NCBI RefSeq assembly: GCF_902168065.1
Contig: NZ_LR655691.1
Location: forward strand, 62,001 to 126,000
Length of the DNA: 64,000 nt
Source: Mycobacterium tilburgii
GTDB taxonomy: Bacteria; Actinomycetota; Actinomycetes; Mycobacteriales; Mycobacteriaceae
Reading direction: 5' to 3'
The position numbers were made by a program, and so were the translations under genes. Within the stretch, counting starts at the first letter, position 1, and each line of letters begins with the position of its first letter. The notes beneath the pieces are model-generated. The model was given only the letters and a program-made list of their open reading frames with translations, was not told where the DNA came from and did no database searches. Shown one piece after another: positions 9,218 to 21,741 of this stretch.

Positions 9218-10179
9218 CTTACGGAGTTTGGGCAGCGTACTGGTTGGTCCGGATCCCGGCCGGGAAGGATGTTGGTAATACGATCGAGGGGGTCGTTCGC
9301 GGAGGCCAGCCACCGCAGGTGATGCGACGCGGGCGGGCCGTAACTGACCACACTGCCCGTCTCGGGGTCGAGGATCGCGCGGCGGAACTGGCGTTTGCCG
9401 CGCGGTGAGGTGAGCGATTCGGCCAGCACCGCGGGCCGGTGTGGGCGATACGGAGCCGGCAGCCCCATCGCCATGCGTAGCGCCGGCCGGATGAACACTT
9501 CGAAGGACACCAGCGCGCTGACCGGGTTACCGGGCAGGGTGACGATCGTCGTGCCGGCGACCCGGCCGACCCCCTGAGGCATCCCCGGCTGTATTGCCAC
9601 CTTGACGAATTCGACGCTTTCCCCGCCTCGCACGCCGTCGGGACCGAACGCGTCCTTGACCACCTCGTAGGCCCCGGCACTGACACCACCGCTGGTGATG
9701 ATCGGGTCGAACCCGTTTTCGGTGTGCTGTTCCAGGAGCGCGCTGAACTGCGCGACATCGTCCTCGGCGGTCGCGACAGCGATCACCTCCGCACCGGCCT
9801 CCCAGCACGGCCCTGGCCAGCATCACCGAGTTGGTCTCGTAGATCTGACCGGGTTGCAGCGGGGTGCCCGGCGTCACCAGCTCGCTGCCCATCGACATCA
9901 CCAACACCCGCTGCCGCGGGATCACCGGCAGCTCCGCCAATCCCAGCGCCACGGCCAGACCCAGCACCGCCGGCGTCACGACCTGGCCCGCACGCAGCAC
10001 CGTGGTGCACGCGACGACGTCCTCGCCGGCCCGCCGGATGTGCTTGCCGGGCGACCGAGCTCTGCTGGATCTCCACCGAATGCAAGCCGCCGTCGGTGTT
10101 CTCCACCGGCACGATCCCCGTCGCGCCGGCCCGGCACCGGCGCGCCGGTCATGATGCGGTGGGCCGTCGCCGGTTGCAT
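9214..10179 (-). pseudogene. moeA2: Molybdopterin biosynthesis protein MoeA2, 5' truncated and frameshifted (left copy)
   Basis: MoeA inserts molybdenum into molybdopterin. The segments in order are LQPATAHRIMTGAPVP, GIVPVENTDGGLHSVEI, HIRRAGEDV, VVTPAVLGLAVALGLAELPV, VLVMSMGSELVTPGTPL, FDPIITSGGVSAGAYEVVKD and [20 protein letters not shown] (the molybdopterin-binding GGVSxG and PGNP motifs). Three single-base indels lie near 10131, 10049 and 9802, two of them an extra G in a G run. The first 70 or so residues are missing: the sequence starts exactly where a head-to-head M24 peptidase fragment begins. It ends on TGA overlapping psd. Confidence 0.85.
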
Positions 10180-10181
10180 CG

Positions 10182-10685
10182 TCAGCCGGCGAGAACACCC
10201 TGCAGTCGTTCAAGGAGCATCCGCCGGACTGGGTGATCGCCGCCGACAACATCGCGTTCCTCGATCTCGGACCGGTCTTCGAGGAATGGGAAGCCGACTT
10301 CGGGCGCACCTTCGTGTTGGGCAACGATCCCGCTAAACACGCTGTGCGCGAAGCGCTTCCGCGAGTGTGGCAGGCCGGGCGCGACTACTTCGGCGAACAC
10401 TCGGGCGTCACCGGTGCCGAGTTGTATGACCGCATGGTTGGCGCGGCCCGCGCCGAGGGCTTCGAGTGGGGCAGCCCCATCGCCGGCCATCTGGTCGGCG
10501 AATTCTCGCACTGCAAGATCGTTGGCGACGGCGTCAAGTGGTACACCGCGCCCGGCTCGAACCGGCTGCTGCGGCACGAAGACGCCGCAGGACGGCCGTG
10601 CCACTGGATCCTGGAGAGCCACCTGGTCGACCGACCGCGCGGGTTCGGTGGCTTTTACGAGCAGCTACTCGATCTGGCTCGCTAG
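10182..10685 (+). pseudogene. M24-family metallopeptidase, N-terminally truncated (left copy)
   Basis: Creatinase/aminopeptidase P-fold (M24) C-terminal region. Reading from GENTLQSFKEHPPDWVIAAD, the metal-ligand segments are visible as AFLDLGPVFEEWEADFGRTF (two Asp) and SPIAGHLVGEF (His). About 165 codons are open to the TAG at 10683-10685. The upstream part of the gene is missing because a deletion joined it head-to-head with the 5'-truncated moeA2. Its stop overlaps the stop of the dehydrogenase pseudogene on the other strand by four bases (CTAG). Confidence 0.68.
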
Positions 10686-11592
10686 TCGAACGGATACGTC
10701 ACCCCGGTGAGCTCCTCGGAGACCGCCTACAACCGGCGCTGCGCGTCGACGTCGTGCGACTTCTCGCTGGAGGCAACGACCTTCGGGTAACCGCGCTGCT
10801 CGGCGAAGCCGCCGGGCCGTAGTACTGCTCACCCAGCACGCCGGGGTCGGTCGCGGCGCGTAGCGTCGGCAACGCCCCTATGGCCTTCTCCTGGAACAAC
10901 GGCTCGATCCCCATTGCGATCAGCATCAGCGGTTCGGACAGGGCGGGTCAATTCGCCGCGCGAACCACCGGGGTGGGCTGCCACCGCGATCGTCGTGCCG
11001 TGCGGTGCCAGCCGTCGTTGCAACTCGTAGGTGAACATCAGGTTGGCCAGCTTGGCCTGTCCGTAGGCGCCGACACGGCTGTAGCTGCGCTCCCATTGCA
11101 GGTCGTCGAAATGAATGTCGGCCTGGATGCGGTGGCCGATGCTGCTGACCGTCACCACCCGCGCGAGCCGGAGACCGGCAGGATCCGGTCCAGCAGCAGC
11201 CCGGTGAGGGCGAAGTGGCCCTGGTGGTTTGGTGCCGAACTGCAACTTGATGCCGTCCTTGGTGGTCGCCTTCGGCGTCCACATCACCCCGCGTTGTTGA
11301 TCAGCAGGTCGATGCGGTCATGCGCGGTGCGCAGCGCCTTGGCGGCCTCCCGAACCGATGCGAGCGACGTCAGGTCGAGCTCCTGCAGGGCGACATCGGC
11401 GTGGGGACTGCGGGTGGTGATGCGCTCCGCGGCGTCCTTTCCCTTGTTGAGCTCGCGGACCGCGAGCACCACGTGGGCGCCGTGCTCGGCCAGCGCCAGG
11501 GCGGTCTCGAAACCCAGACCCGTGTTGGCTCCAGTGATGACGGCGACCCGGCCAGACTGGTCGGGGATGTTCGCGATGGTCCATTTGGTCAT
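10682..11592 (-). pseudogene. Short-chain dehydrogenase, Rv0439c homologue, multiply frameshifted (left copy)
   Basis: An NAD(P)-dependent short-chain dehydrogenase of about 300 residues. Start ATG at 11590-11592 with AAGGA upstream. The N-terminal Rossmann part is intact: VAVITGANTGLGFETALALA (TGxxxGxG) and LLINNAG (NNAG). After NNAG one G is missing (near 11286). Further lesions follow near 11229 and 11161, a shift before SEPLMLIAMGIEPLFQEKA, and a TAG at 10727-10729. The active-site block VVTVSSIGH with SYSRVGAYGQAKLAN (YxxxK-type) remains readable. It is divergent from a TetR gene that probably controlled it. Confidence 0.85.
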
Positions 11593-11614
11593 GACCGGGC
11601 TCCTTAAATCTAGT

Positions 11615-11647
11615 AAAGTAAACAAAGCGAGCGCTCCGTTTTGTCAA
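11615..11647 (-). promoter_or_regulatory. Candidate TetR-controlled promoter of the dehydrogenase (left copy)
   Basis: On the minus strand TTGACA (11642-11647) is followed, 21 bp later, by TACTTT (11615-11620). Between them lies an imperfect dyad, AAAcgGAGCGCTCgcTTT (11624-11641), centred on the perfect 8-mer GAGCGCTC. An operator between -35 and -10 in the gap between a TetR gene and its divergent neighbour fits local repression. The -10 choice is uncertain. Confidence 0.45.
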
Positions 11648-11665
11648 CCACGAAGGGGTGAATGG

Positions 11666-12231
11666 ATGGCGCAGCCCGAACGTCGGCTGCGTGCTGACGC
11701 GGCGCGTAATCGGGCACGCCTGCTCGACGTCGCCTACGACACCTTCGCGGCGGAGGGCTTGTCGGTGCCCATCGACGAGATCGCCGGCGTGCCGGCGTCG
11801 GTGCCGGTACCGTCTACCGGCACTTCCCGAGAAAGGAGGCGCTGTTTCGGGCCGTGATCGAGGACCGCATGCGCCTCCTCGTCGATGACGGGTATGCCCT
11901 GCTGCAGTCGGAGGGCCTGGGGGAGGCCCTGTTCGCCTTCCTGCGTTCGATGGTCTTGCAGTGGGGCGCCGCGAACCGCGGCCTGGTCGACGCGCTGGCC
12001 GGGTACGGAATCGACATCGCCTGCGCCGCACCCGAGGCCGACGAAGCGTTCAAGGCCATGCTGGGCGAGCTGCTTCGTGCCGCCCAGGAGGCCGGCACCG
12101 CGCGGCGCGACGTCGACATGCGGGATCTGACGGCGATCCTGGTCGGCTGCCAGGCGATGCGGGCCTATGACTCGGCGCTGGCCGACCGGGTGACCGACGT
12201 TGTCGTGGATGGGTTACACGCTGGGCGATAG
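11666..12231 (+). pseudogene. TetR-family regulator, one-base deletion (left copy)
   Basis: ATG at 11666 with GAAGGGG upstream. The N-terminal helix-turn-helix is clear: RNRARLLDVAYDTFAAEGLS then IDEIA. One C is missing near 11784; restoring it gives ARRAGVGAGTVYRHFPRKEA, the TetR recognition helix. The ligand-binding half is open to TAG at 12229-12231. A single indel breaks an otherwise complete gene of about 188 codons. It is divergent from the dehydrogenase, its likely target. Confidence 0.85.
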
Positions 12232-12242
12232 CGGGTGAGCTT

Positions 12243-12269
12243 CTTGCACTCGGCATAGGCGAGTGCTAA
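12243..12269 (+). promoter_or_regulatory. CIRCE operator 1 upstream of groEL2 (left copy)
   Basis: CTTGCACTC - 9 bp - GAGTGCTAA, a near-perfect match to the CIRCE consensus TTAGCACTC-N9-GAGTGCTAA bound by HrcA. Two CIRCE copies precede groEL2 in mycobacteria. Confidence 0.93.
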
Positions 12270-12277
12270 GAATGACG

Positions 12278-12304
12278 TTGGCACTCGCGATGGGCGAGTG
12301 CTAG
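12278..12304 (+). promoter_or_regulatory. CIRCE operator 2 upstream of groEL2 (left copy)
   Basis: TTGGCACTC - 9 bp - GAGTGCTAG, the second HrcA operator, 8 bp after the first and 114 bp before the ATG. It predicts heat-shock derepression of groEL2. Confidence 0.94.
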
Positions 12305-12367
12305 GTCGGGACAGTGAGACCAGTCCGGTCGTCCGTCGCGGGCACTGCGCCCGGCCAGCGTAAGTAA

Positions 12368-14044
<1,677 letters not shown>

Positions 14045-14052
14045 GTCCCGTT

Positions 14053-14094
14053 ACGAAAAAGCCCGGTCTGCGCATTGCAGGCCGGGTTTTTCGT
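14053..14094 (+). terminator. groEL2 intrinsic terminator (left copy)
   Basis: ACGAAAAAGCCCGG...CCGGGTTTTTCGT: a long stem with an inner CTGC/GCAG extension around a GCATT loop, followed by a T run, 8 bp after the stop. The A-rich 5' side makes it potentially bidirectional, so it could also end the converging downstream gene. Confidence 0.92.
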
Positions 14095-14203
14095 GTCTCC
14101 ACAGTGCTGAGCGATAGGTACGTCCCCACCGCGAGATTCGTTCCCAGGGCCCACACTCGGCGCATACCTGGCAGACGTATGGCGGTGAAAATGCCGGCAC
14201 GGC

Positions 14204-15042
14204 ATGGAGCCATTCCTTGGCAGCGCGGCGCTCAGGCGGGGCGCGGTTACCCGGAGCCAACTGCGCACCCGATACCGGCCGGTGTTCCGCGACGTGTACA
14301 TTCTCAAGGAAGCGCGGCTGACGGCGGCGGTAAAGGCGCGCGGCGTGGCTGTCGACAGGGGCACCCTGGCGGTCCTGTCCGTCGCGGCGGTGCACGGCAG
14401 GAAATGGCGCGACGGCACCGCGCCCGCAGAGATCGTGCGCGGCAACCGGCATGGCCAGGCCGGCATCGTGGTCCACAGCTACGCGTTGGCCGACGGCGAG
14501 GTGCACATGGTCGCGGGAATGCCCGTGACGACAGCAGCCCGAACGGGTTTCGGCATCGGTCGCACCCGACCTGTCGCCAGTTCGGTCCCGATCCTCGACG
14601 CCTTGCTCAACGCGACAGGTACCAAGCCCGCCGACGTCAGCCTCGTCGCCGATCGGCACCCCCGGCGCCCGTGGTGTCCGGCAGCTGCGCGCTGTTCTGC
14701 AGCTTGCCGACGGTGGTGCCGAGTCACCGCAGGAGACCAGGGTGCGGCTGCTGTTGGTCGGTGCCGGAATGCCAAAACCCGAGACCCAGATCGAATTTCG
14801 GGAGCCGCGCATTCGAGTGGACATGGAGTGGGCGTGAGTGGCAGGTTGTGGTCGAATATGACGGCATCCAGCATTGGGAAAACCGATATCAGCGGTCATG
14901 GAACATCGAGCGAATCGCGCTGTTGGAGGCTGCCAGCTGGGCCGTGGTGCGGGTCAGCGCCGAAATGTTGTCCCGGCCGGACATCGTCGTCCAGCGGGTG
15001 AGGGAGAAGCTTCGCGAGCGTGGGGCATATGGACGAAATTGA
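14204..15042 (+). pseudogene. DUF559 (AbiEi-like N-terminus plus nuclease-like domain) protein, frameshifted (left copy)
   Basis: The start MEPFLGSAALRRGAVTRSQL with LRTRYRPVFRDVYI is the N-terminal region of a mycobacterial family that ends in a DUF559 endonuclease-like domain. After about 150 open codons the frame shifts near 14660 (VRLLLVGAGMPKPETQIEF), then again near 14833, and ends WQVVVEYDGIQHWENRYQRS (nuclease-core EYDG.QH) to the TGA at 15040-15042. A paralogue, also broken, lies at 47892-48750. Such genes are often variable cargo; no substrate is known. It sits tail-to-tail with the Rv0441c-like gene. Confidence 0.68.
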
Positions 15043-15466
15043 CGGCCGCCGCCGTAGGTAGGGCTCACACTCGGCCGGAAGGCTGAACACTACGCAGGTA
15101 TGCAGGCAGCCCTGGGCCACCGATGGCGAGTCGATGTTGCGATGCAACAGGGCGCGGGTCGGCGCCACGCGCAGCCCGACCGTCTCGCCGTCCGATTCAG
15201 CGACCTCCGCCTGACCGTCCACGATCAATGAATAGCCACCCGGTTCGGGCGGCGGCCACAGCAGGGTGACTTCGTTACGGCGAGCCAGGTTTTCGCGGGT
15301 ATGGCCGCCGATCTGCCCAACGTCCAGCGACGCCCCGTCCAGCCGCGGTTCGACCGCCACGGTGTGTACGCGATATTCGTCGTCGGCAGTGATCAAGTAC
15401 CCGGACGAGAAGTCCGGCAGGGCGGCTGCCAGGCGCTCCAGGTCGACCCTATTTCTTCGTGCGCAT
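14896..15466 (-). pseudogene. Rv0441c-like protein (possible PPOX/FMN-binding split barrel), frameshifted (left copy)
   Basis: ATG at 15464-15466 gives MRTKK-stop. A one-base shift restores [19 protein letters not shown] and then [20 protein letters not shown], a plausible pyridoxamine-phosphate-oxidase-like small protein of the Rv0441c family (about 142 residues). Its position between groEL2 and the PPE gene agrees. The domain should end near 15037; the open frame runs on to 14896 only as antisense of the DUF559 gene. The fold assignment is an inference from general resemblance, not a motif. Confidence 0.5.
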
Positions 15467-15496
15467 GCTGTCGAGGATAGGCCTGCCCGGGCAGTG

Positions 15497-15960
15497 TCAG
15501 GTCGGCAAGCCCGCCTCGCCGTCGACCGGTGCGGCGCTGAACGGGACGTTGGCCAACGCTGGGTTCAGCAGGCCCTGCTGCGTGGCGTCCGGGTTGAAGC
15601 CTGTACCCGTGGTGGCCGAGTTCAGCAGGCCGGACTGCAGATTCGTCGTACTCACCCCGCCGGTGACGTACTGGCCGGAGCCCAACATGGCCGCGTCCGG
15701 GCCGGCGTGACTCACCCCGCCGGCCTGCCCCGCTTCGGCGTAGCCGGTACCGGTGCTGTCCCAGGGCAGCAGTCCGCCCGTCTGGCTGTCCGCCAGCCAC
15801 GACCCGACATGGCCGCCGGTGTGGTCCAGGCCGGCCCCCGCGCTCAGGTGCTGCACCAGGTTGCCGATCCCAGCGTGCGGCGCGAAATTCAGGGTGCCGT
15901 TGTCGAAATTCACCCCGAGGTTCTGCATCACTTGCTGCCAGGGCACCAGCTGTTCGGCGG
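15497..15960 (-). pseudogene. C-terminal fragment of a PPE-like protein cut at the palindrome axis (left copy)
   Basis: 154 codons ending at TGA (15497-15499): LVPWQQVMQNLGVNFDNGTL, then Gly/Asn/Leu/Thr-rich sequence with NLQSGLLNSATTGTGFN and [20 protein letters not shown]. Composition and position next to the Rv0441c-like gene fit the C-terminus of Rv0442c (PPE10), but the diagnostic PPE N-terminus is absent because the sequence folds back at 15960/15961. An open frame runs through the axis, but its first part is antisense of the other copy. Confidence 0.55.
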
Positions 15961-15970
15961 CCGCCGAACA
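15951..15970. other. Axis of the 32-kb palindrome
   Basis: The symmetry axis lies between 15960 and 15961, at the centre of GGCGGCCGCC, which contains GCGGCCGC. There is no spacer. The short GC palindrome could be native to the PPE-like gene (Ala-Ala-Ala codons) and would favour self-priming or template switching. Confidence 0.95.
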
Positions 15971-16424
15971 GCTGGTGCCCTGGCAGCAAGTGATGCAGAA
16001 CCTCGGGGTGAATTTCGACAACGGCACCCTGAATTTCGCGCCGCACGCTGGGATCGGCAACCTGGTGCAGCACCTGAGCGCGGGGGCCGGCCTGGACCAC
16101 ACCGGCGGCCATGTCGGGTCGTGGCTGGCGGACAGCCAGACGGGCGGACTGCTGCCCTGGGACAGCACCGGTACCGGCTACGCCGAAGCGGGGCAGGCCG
16201 GCGGGGTGAGTCACGCCGGCCCGGACGCGGCCATGTTGGGCTCCGGCCAGTACGTCACCGGCGGGGTGAGTACGACGAATCTGCAGTCCGGCCTGCTGAA
16301 CTCGGCCACCACGGGTACAGGCTTCAACCCGGACGCCACGCAGCAGGGCCTGCTGAACCCAGCGTTGGCCAACGTCCCGTTCAGCGCCGCACCGGTCGAC
16401 GGCGAGGCGGGCTTGCCGACCTGA
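15961..16424 (+). pseudogene. C-terminal fragment of a PPE-like protein (right copy)
   Basis: Identical to the left copy at 15497-15960. Transcription toward 16424 would be followed 31 bp later by the Rv0441c-like start, so the two were probably one unit. Confidence 0.55.
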
Positions 16425-16454
16425 CACTGCCCGGGCAGGCCTATCCTCGACAGC

Positions 16455-17025
16455 ATGCGCACGAAGAAATAGGGTCGACCTGGAGCGCCTGGCAGCCGCC
16501 CTGCCGGACTTCTCGTCCGGGTACTTGATCACTGCCGACGACGAATATCGCGTACACACCGTGGCGGTCGAACCGCGGCTGGACGGGGCGTCGCTGGACG
16601 TTGGGCAGATCGGCGGCCATACCCGCGAAAACCTGGCTCGCCGTAACGAAGTCACCCTGCTGTGGCCGCCGCCCGAACCGGGTGGCTATTCATTGATCGT
16701 GGACGGTCAGGCGGAGGTCGCTGAATCGGACGGCGAGACGGTCGGGCTGCGCGTGGCGCCGACCCGCGCCCTGTTGCATCGCAACATCGACTCGCCATCG
16801 GTGGCCCAGGGCTGCCTGCATACCTGCGTAGTGTTCAGCCTTCCGGCCGAGTGTGAGCCCTACCTACGGCGGCGGCCGTCAATTTCGTCCATATGCCCCA
16901 CGCTCGCGAAGCTTCTCCCTCACCCGCTGGACGACGATGTCCGGCCGGGACAACATTTCGGCGCTGACCCGCACCACGGCCCAGCTGGCAGCCTCCAACA
17001 GCGCGATTCGCTCGATGTTCCATGA
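16455..17025 (+). pseudogene. Rv0441c-like protein, frameshifted after codon 5 (right copy)
   Basis: Mirror of 14896-15466. ATG 16455, TAG 16470-16472; one base dropped at the TAG restores AGG-GTC-GAC (RVD) and the long downstream frame. Confidence 0.5.
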
Positions 17026-17717
17026 CCGCTGATATCGGTTTTCCCAATGCTGGATGCCGTCATATTCGACCACAACCTGCCACTCACGCCCACTCCATGT
17101 CCACTCGAATGCGCGGCTCCCGAAATTCGATCTGGGTCTCGGGTTTTGGCATTCCGGCACCGACCAACAGCAGCCGCACCCTGGTCTCCTGCGGTGACTC
17201 GGCACCACCGTCGGCAAGCTGCAGAACAGCGCGCAGCTGCCGGACACCACGGGCGCCGGGGGTGCCGATCGGCGACGAGGCTGACGTCGGCGGGCTTGGT
17301 ACCTGTCGCGTTGAGCAAGGCGTCGAGGATCGGGACCGAACTGGCGACAGGTCGGGTGCGACCGATGCCGAAACCCGTTCGGGCTGCTGTCGTCACGGGC
17401 ATTCCCGCGACCATGTGCACCTCGCCGTCGGCCAACGCGTAGCTGTGGACCACGATGCCGGCCTGGCCATGCCGGTTGCCGCGCACGATCTCTGCGGGCG
17501 CGGTGCCGTCGCGCCATTTCCTGCCGTGCACCGCCGCGACGGACAGGACCGCCAGGGTGCCCCTGTCGACAGCCACGCCGCGCGCCTTTACCGCCGCCGT
17601 CAGCCGCGCTTCCTTGAGAATGTACACGTCGCGGAACACCGGCCGGTATCGGGTGCGCAGTTGGCTCCGGGTAACCGCGCCCCGCCTGAGCGCCGCGCTG
17701 CCAAGGAATGGCTCCAT
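16879..17717 (-). pseudogene. DUF559 family protein, frameshifted (right copy)
   Basis: Mirror of 14204-15042, with the same two frameshifts. Confidence 0.68.
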
Positions 17718-17826
17718 GCCGTGCCGGCATTTTCACCGCCATACGTCTGCCAGGTATGCGCCGAGTGTGGGCCCTGGGAACGAATCTCGCGGTGGGGACG
17801 TACCTATCGCTCAGCACTGTGGAGAC

Positions 17827-17868
17827 ACGAAAAACCCGGCCTGCAATGCGCAGACCGGGCTTTTTCGT
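17827..17868 (-). terminator. groEL2 intrinsic terminator (right copy)
   Basis: Mirror of 14053-14094, 8 bp after the groEL2 stop on the minus strand. Confidence 0.92.
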
Positions 17869-17876
17869 AACGGGAC

Positions 17877-19553
<1,677 letters not shown>

Positions 19554-19616
19554 TTACTTACGCTGGCCGGGCGCAGTGCCCGCGACGGACGACCGGACTG
19601 GTCTCACTGTCCCGAC

Positions 19617-19643
19617 CTAGCACTCGCCCATCGCGAGTGCCAA
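19617..19643 (-). promoter_or_regulatory. CIRCE operator 2 (right copy)
   Basis: Mirror of 12278-12304; HrcA site proximal to groEL2. Confidence 0.94.
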
Positions 19644-19651
19644 CGTCATTC

Positions 19652-19678
19652 TTAGCACTCGCCTATGCCGAGTGCAAG
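19652..19678 (-). promoter_or_regulatory. CIRCE operator 1 (right copy)
   Basis: Mirror of 12243-12269; HrcA site distal to groEL2. Confidence 0.93.
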
Positions 19679-19689
19679 AAGCTCACCCG

Positions 19690-20255
19690 CTATCGCCCAG
19701 CGTGTAACCCATCCACGACAACGTCGGTCACCCGGTCGGCCAGCGCCGAGTCATAGGCCCGCATCGCCTGGCAGCCGACCAGGATCGCCGTCAGATCCCG
19801 CATGTCGACGTCGCGCCGCGCGGTGCCGGCCTCCTGGGCGGCACGAAGCAGCTCGCCCAGCATGGCCTTGAACGCTTCGTCGGCCTCGGGTGCGGCGCAG
19901 GCGATGTCGATTCCGTACCCGGCCAGCGCGTCGACCAGGCCGCGGTTCGCGGCGCCCCACTGCAAGACCATCGAACGCAGGAAGGCGAACAGGGCCTCCC
20001 CCAGGCCCTCCGACTGCAGCAGGGCATACCCGTCATCGACGAGGAGGCGCATGCGGTCCTCGATCACGGCCCGAAACAGCGCCTCCTTTCTCGGGAAGTG
20101 CCGGTAGACGGTACCGGCACCGACGCCGGCACGCCGGCGATCTCGTCGATGGGCACCGACAAGCCCTCCGCCGCGAAGGTGTCGTAGGCGACGTCGAGCA
20201 GGCGTGCCCGATTACGCGCCGCGTCAGCACGCAGCCGACGTTCGGGCTGCGCCAT
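19690..20255 (-). pseudogene. TetR-family regulator, one-base deletion (right copy)
   Basis: Mirror of 11666-12231; the same missing C ahead of the recognition helix. Confidence 0.85.
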
Positions 20256-20273
20256 CCATTCACCCCTTCGTGG

Positions 20274-20306
20274 TTGACAAAACGGAGCGCTCGCTTTGTT
20301 TACTTT
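20274..20306 (+). promoter_or_regulatory. Candidate TetR-controlled promoter (right copy)
   Basis: TTGACA at 20274-20279, operator-like dyad at 20280-20297, TACTTT at 20301-20306, then AAGGA and the dehydrogenase ATG at 20329. Confidence 0.45.
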
Positions 20307-20328
20307 ACTAGATTTAAGGAGCCCGGTC

Positions 20329-21239
20329 ATGACCAAATGGACCATCGCGAACATCCCCGACCAGTCTGGCCGGGTCGCCGTCATCACTGGAGCCAACACG
20401 GGTCTGGGTTTCGAGACCGCCCTGGCGCTGGCCGAGCACGGCGCCCACGTGGTGCTCGCGGTCCGCGAGCTCAACAAGGGAAAGGACGCCGCGGAGCGCA
20501 TCACCACCCGCAGTCCCCACGCCGATGTCGCCCTGCAGGAGCTCGACCTGACGTCGCTCGCATCGGTTCGGGAGGCCGCCAAGGCGCTGCGCACCGCGCA
20601 TGACCGCATCGACCTGCTGATCAACAACGCGGGGTGATGTGGACGCCGAAGGCGACCACCAAGGACGGCATCAAGTTGCAGTTCGGCACCAAACCACCAG
20701 GGCCACTTCGCCCTCACCGGGCTGCTGCTGGACCGGATCCTGCCGGTCTCCGGCTCGCGCGGGTGGTGACGGTCAGCAGCATCGGCCACCGCATCCAGGC
20801 CGACATTCATTTCGACGACCTGCAATGGGAGCGCAGCTACAGCCGTGTCGGCGCCTACGGACAGGCCAAGCTGGCCAACCTGATGTTCACCTACGAGTTG
20901 CAACGACGGCTGGCACCGCACGGCACGACGATCGCGGTGGCAGCCCACCCCGGTGGTTCGCGCGGCGAATTGACCCGCCCTGTCCGAACCGCTGATGCTG
21001 ATCGCAATGGGGATCGAGCCGTTGTTCCAGGAGAAGGCCATAGGGGCGTTGCCGACGCTACGCGCCGCGACCGACCCCGGCGTGCTGGGTGAGCAGTACT
21101 ACGGCCCGGCGGCTTCGCCGAGCAGCGCGGTTACCCGAAGGTCGTTGCCTCCAGCGAGAAGTCGCACGACGTCGACGCGCAGCGCCGGTTGTAGGCGGTC
21201 TCCGAGGAGCTCACCGGGGTGACGTATCCGTTCGACTAG
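20329..21239 (+). pseudogene. Short-chain dehydrogenase, Rv0439c homologue, broken (right copy)
   Basis: Mirror of 10682-11592. Lesions at about 20635, 20692 and 20760, another before SEPLMLIAMG, and a TAG at 21192-21194; the final stop is at 21237-21239. Confidence 0.85.
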
Positions 21240-21739
21240 CGAGCCAGATCGAGTAGCTGCTCGTAAAAGCCACCGAACCCGCGCGGTCGGTCGACCAGGT
21301 GGCTCTCCAGGATCCAGTGGCACGGCCGTCCTGCGGCGTCTTCGTGCCGCAGCAGCCGGTTCGAGCCGGGCGCGGTGTACCACTTGACGCCGTCGCCAAC
21401 GATCTTGCAGTGCGAGAATTCGCCGACCAGATGGCCGGCGATGGGGCTGCCCCACTCGAAGCCCTCGGCGCGGGCCGCGCCAACCATGCGGTCATACAAC
21501 TCGGCACCGGTGACGCCCGAGTGTTCGCCGAAGTAGTCGCGCCCGGCCTGCCACACTCGCGGAAGCGCTTCGCGCACAGCGTGTTTAGCGGGATCGTTGC
21601 CCAACACGAAGGTGCGCCCGAAGTCGGCTTCCCATTCCTCGAAGACCGGTCCGAGATCGAGGAACGCGATGTTGTCGGCGGCGATCACCCAGTCCGGCGG
21701 ATGCTCCTTGAACGACTGCAGGGTGTTCTCGCCGGCTGA
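21236..21739 (-). pseudogene. M24-family metallopeptidase fragment (right copy)
   Basis: Mirror of 10182-10685; N-terminally truncated at the junction with moeA2. Confidence 0.68.
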
Positions 21740-21741
21740 CG

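Noticed and set aside
15951..15970. Hairpin telomere or plasmid end at the axis
   Set aside because: The flanking genes are ordinary chromosomal housekeeping loci and no protelomerase or replication gene is nearby; an artefact or inverted duplication is simpler.
15753..16424. 223-codon frame crossing the palindrome axis (and its mirror 15497-16168)
   Set aside because: The first 69 codons are the antisense of the other PPE copy; the frame is open only because of the fold-back.
15266..16655. Two 420-codon mirrored frames around the axis
   Set aside because: Arg/Gly/Pro-rich composition with no domain; antisense shadow of the PPE-like and Rv0441c-like sequences.
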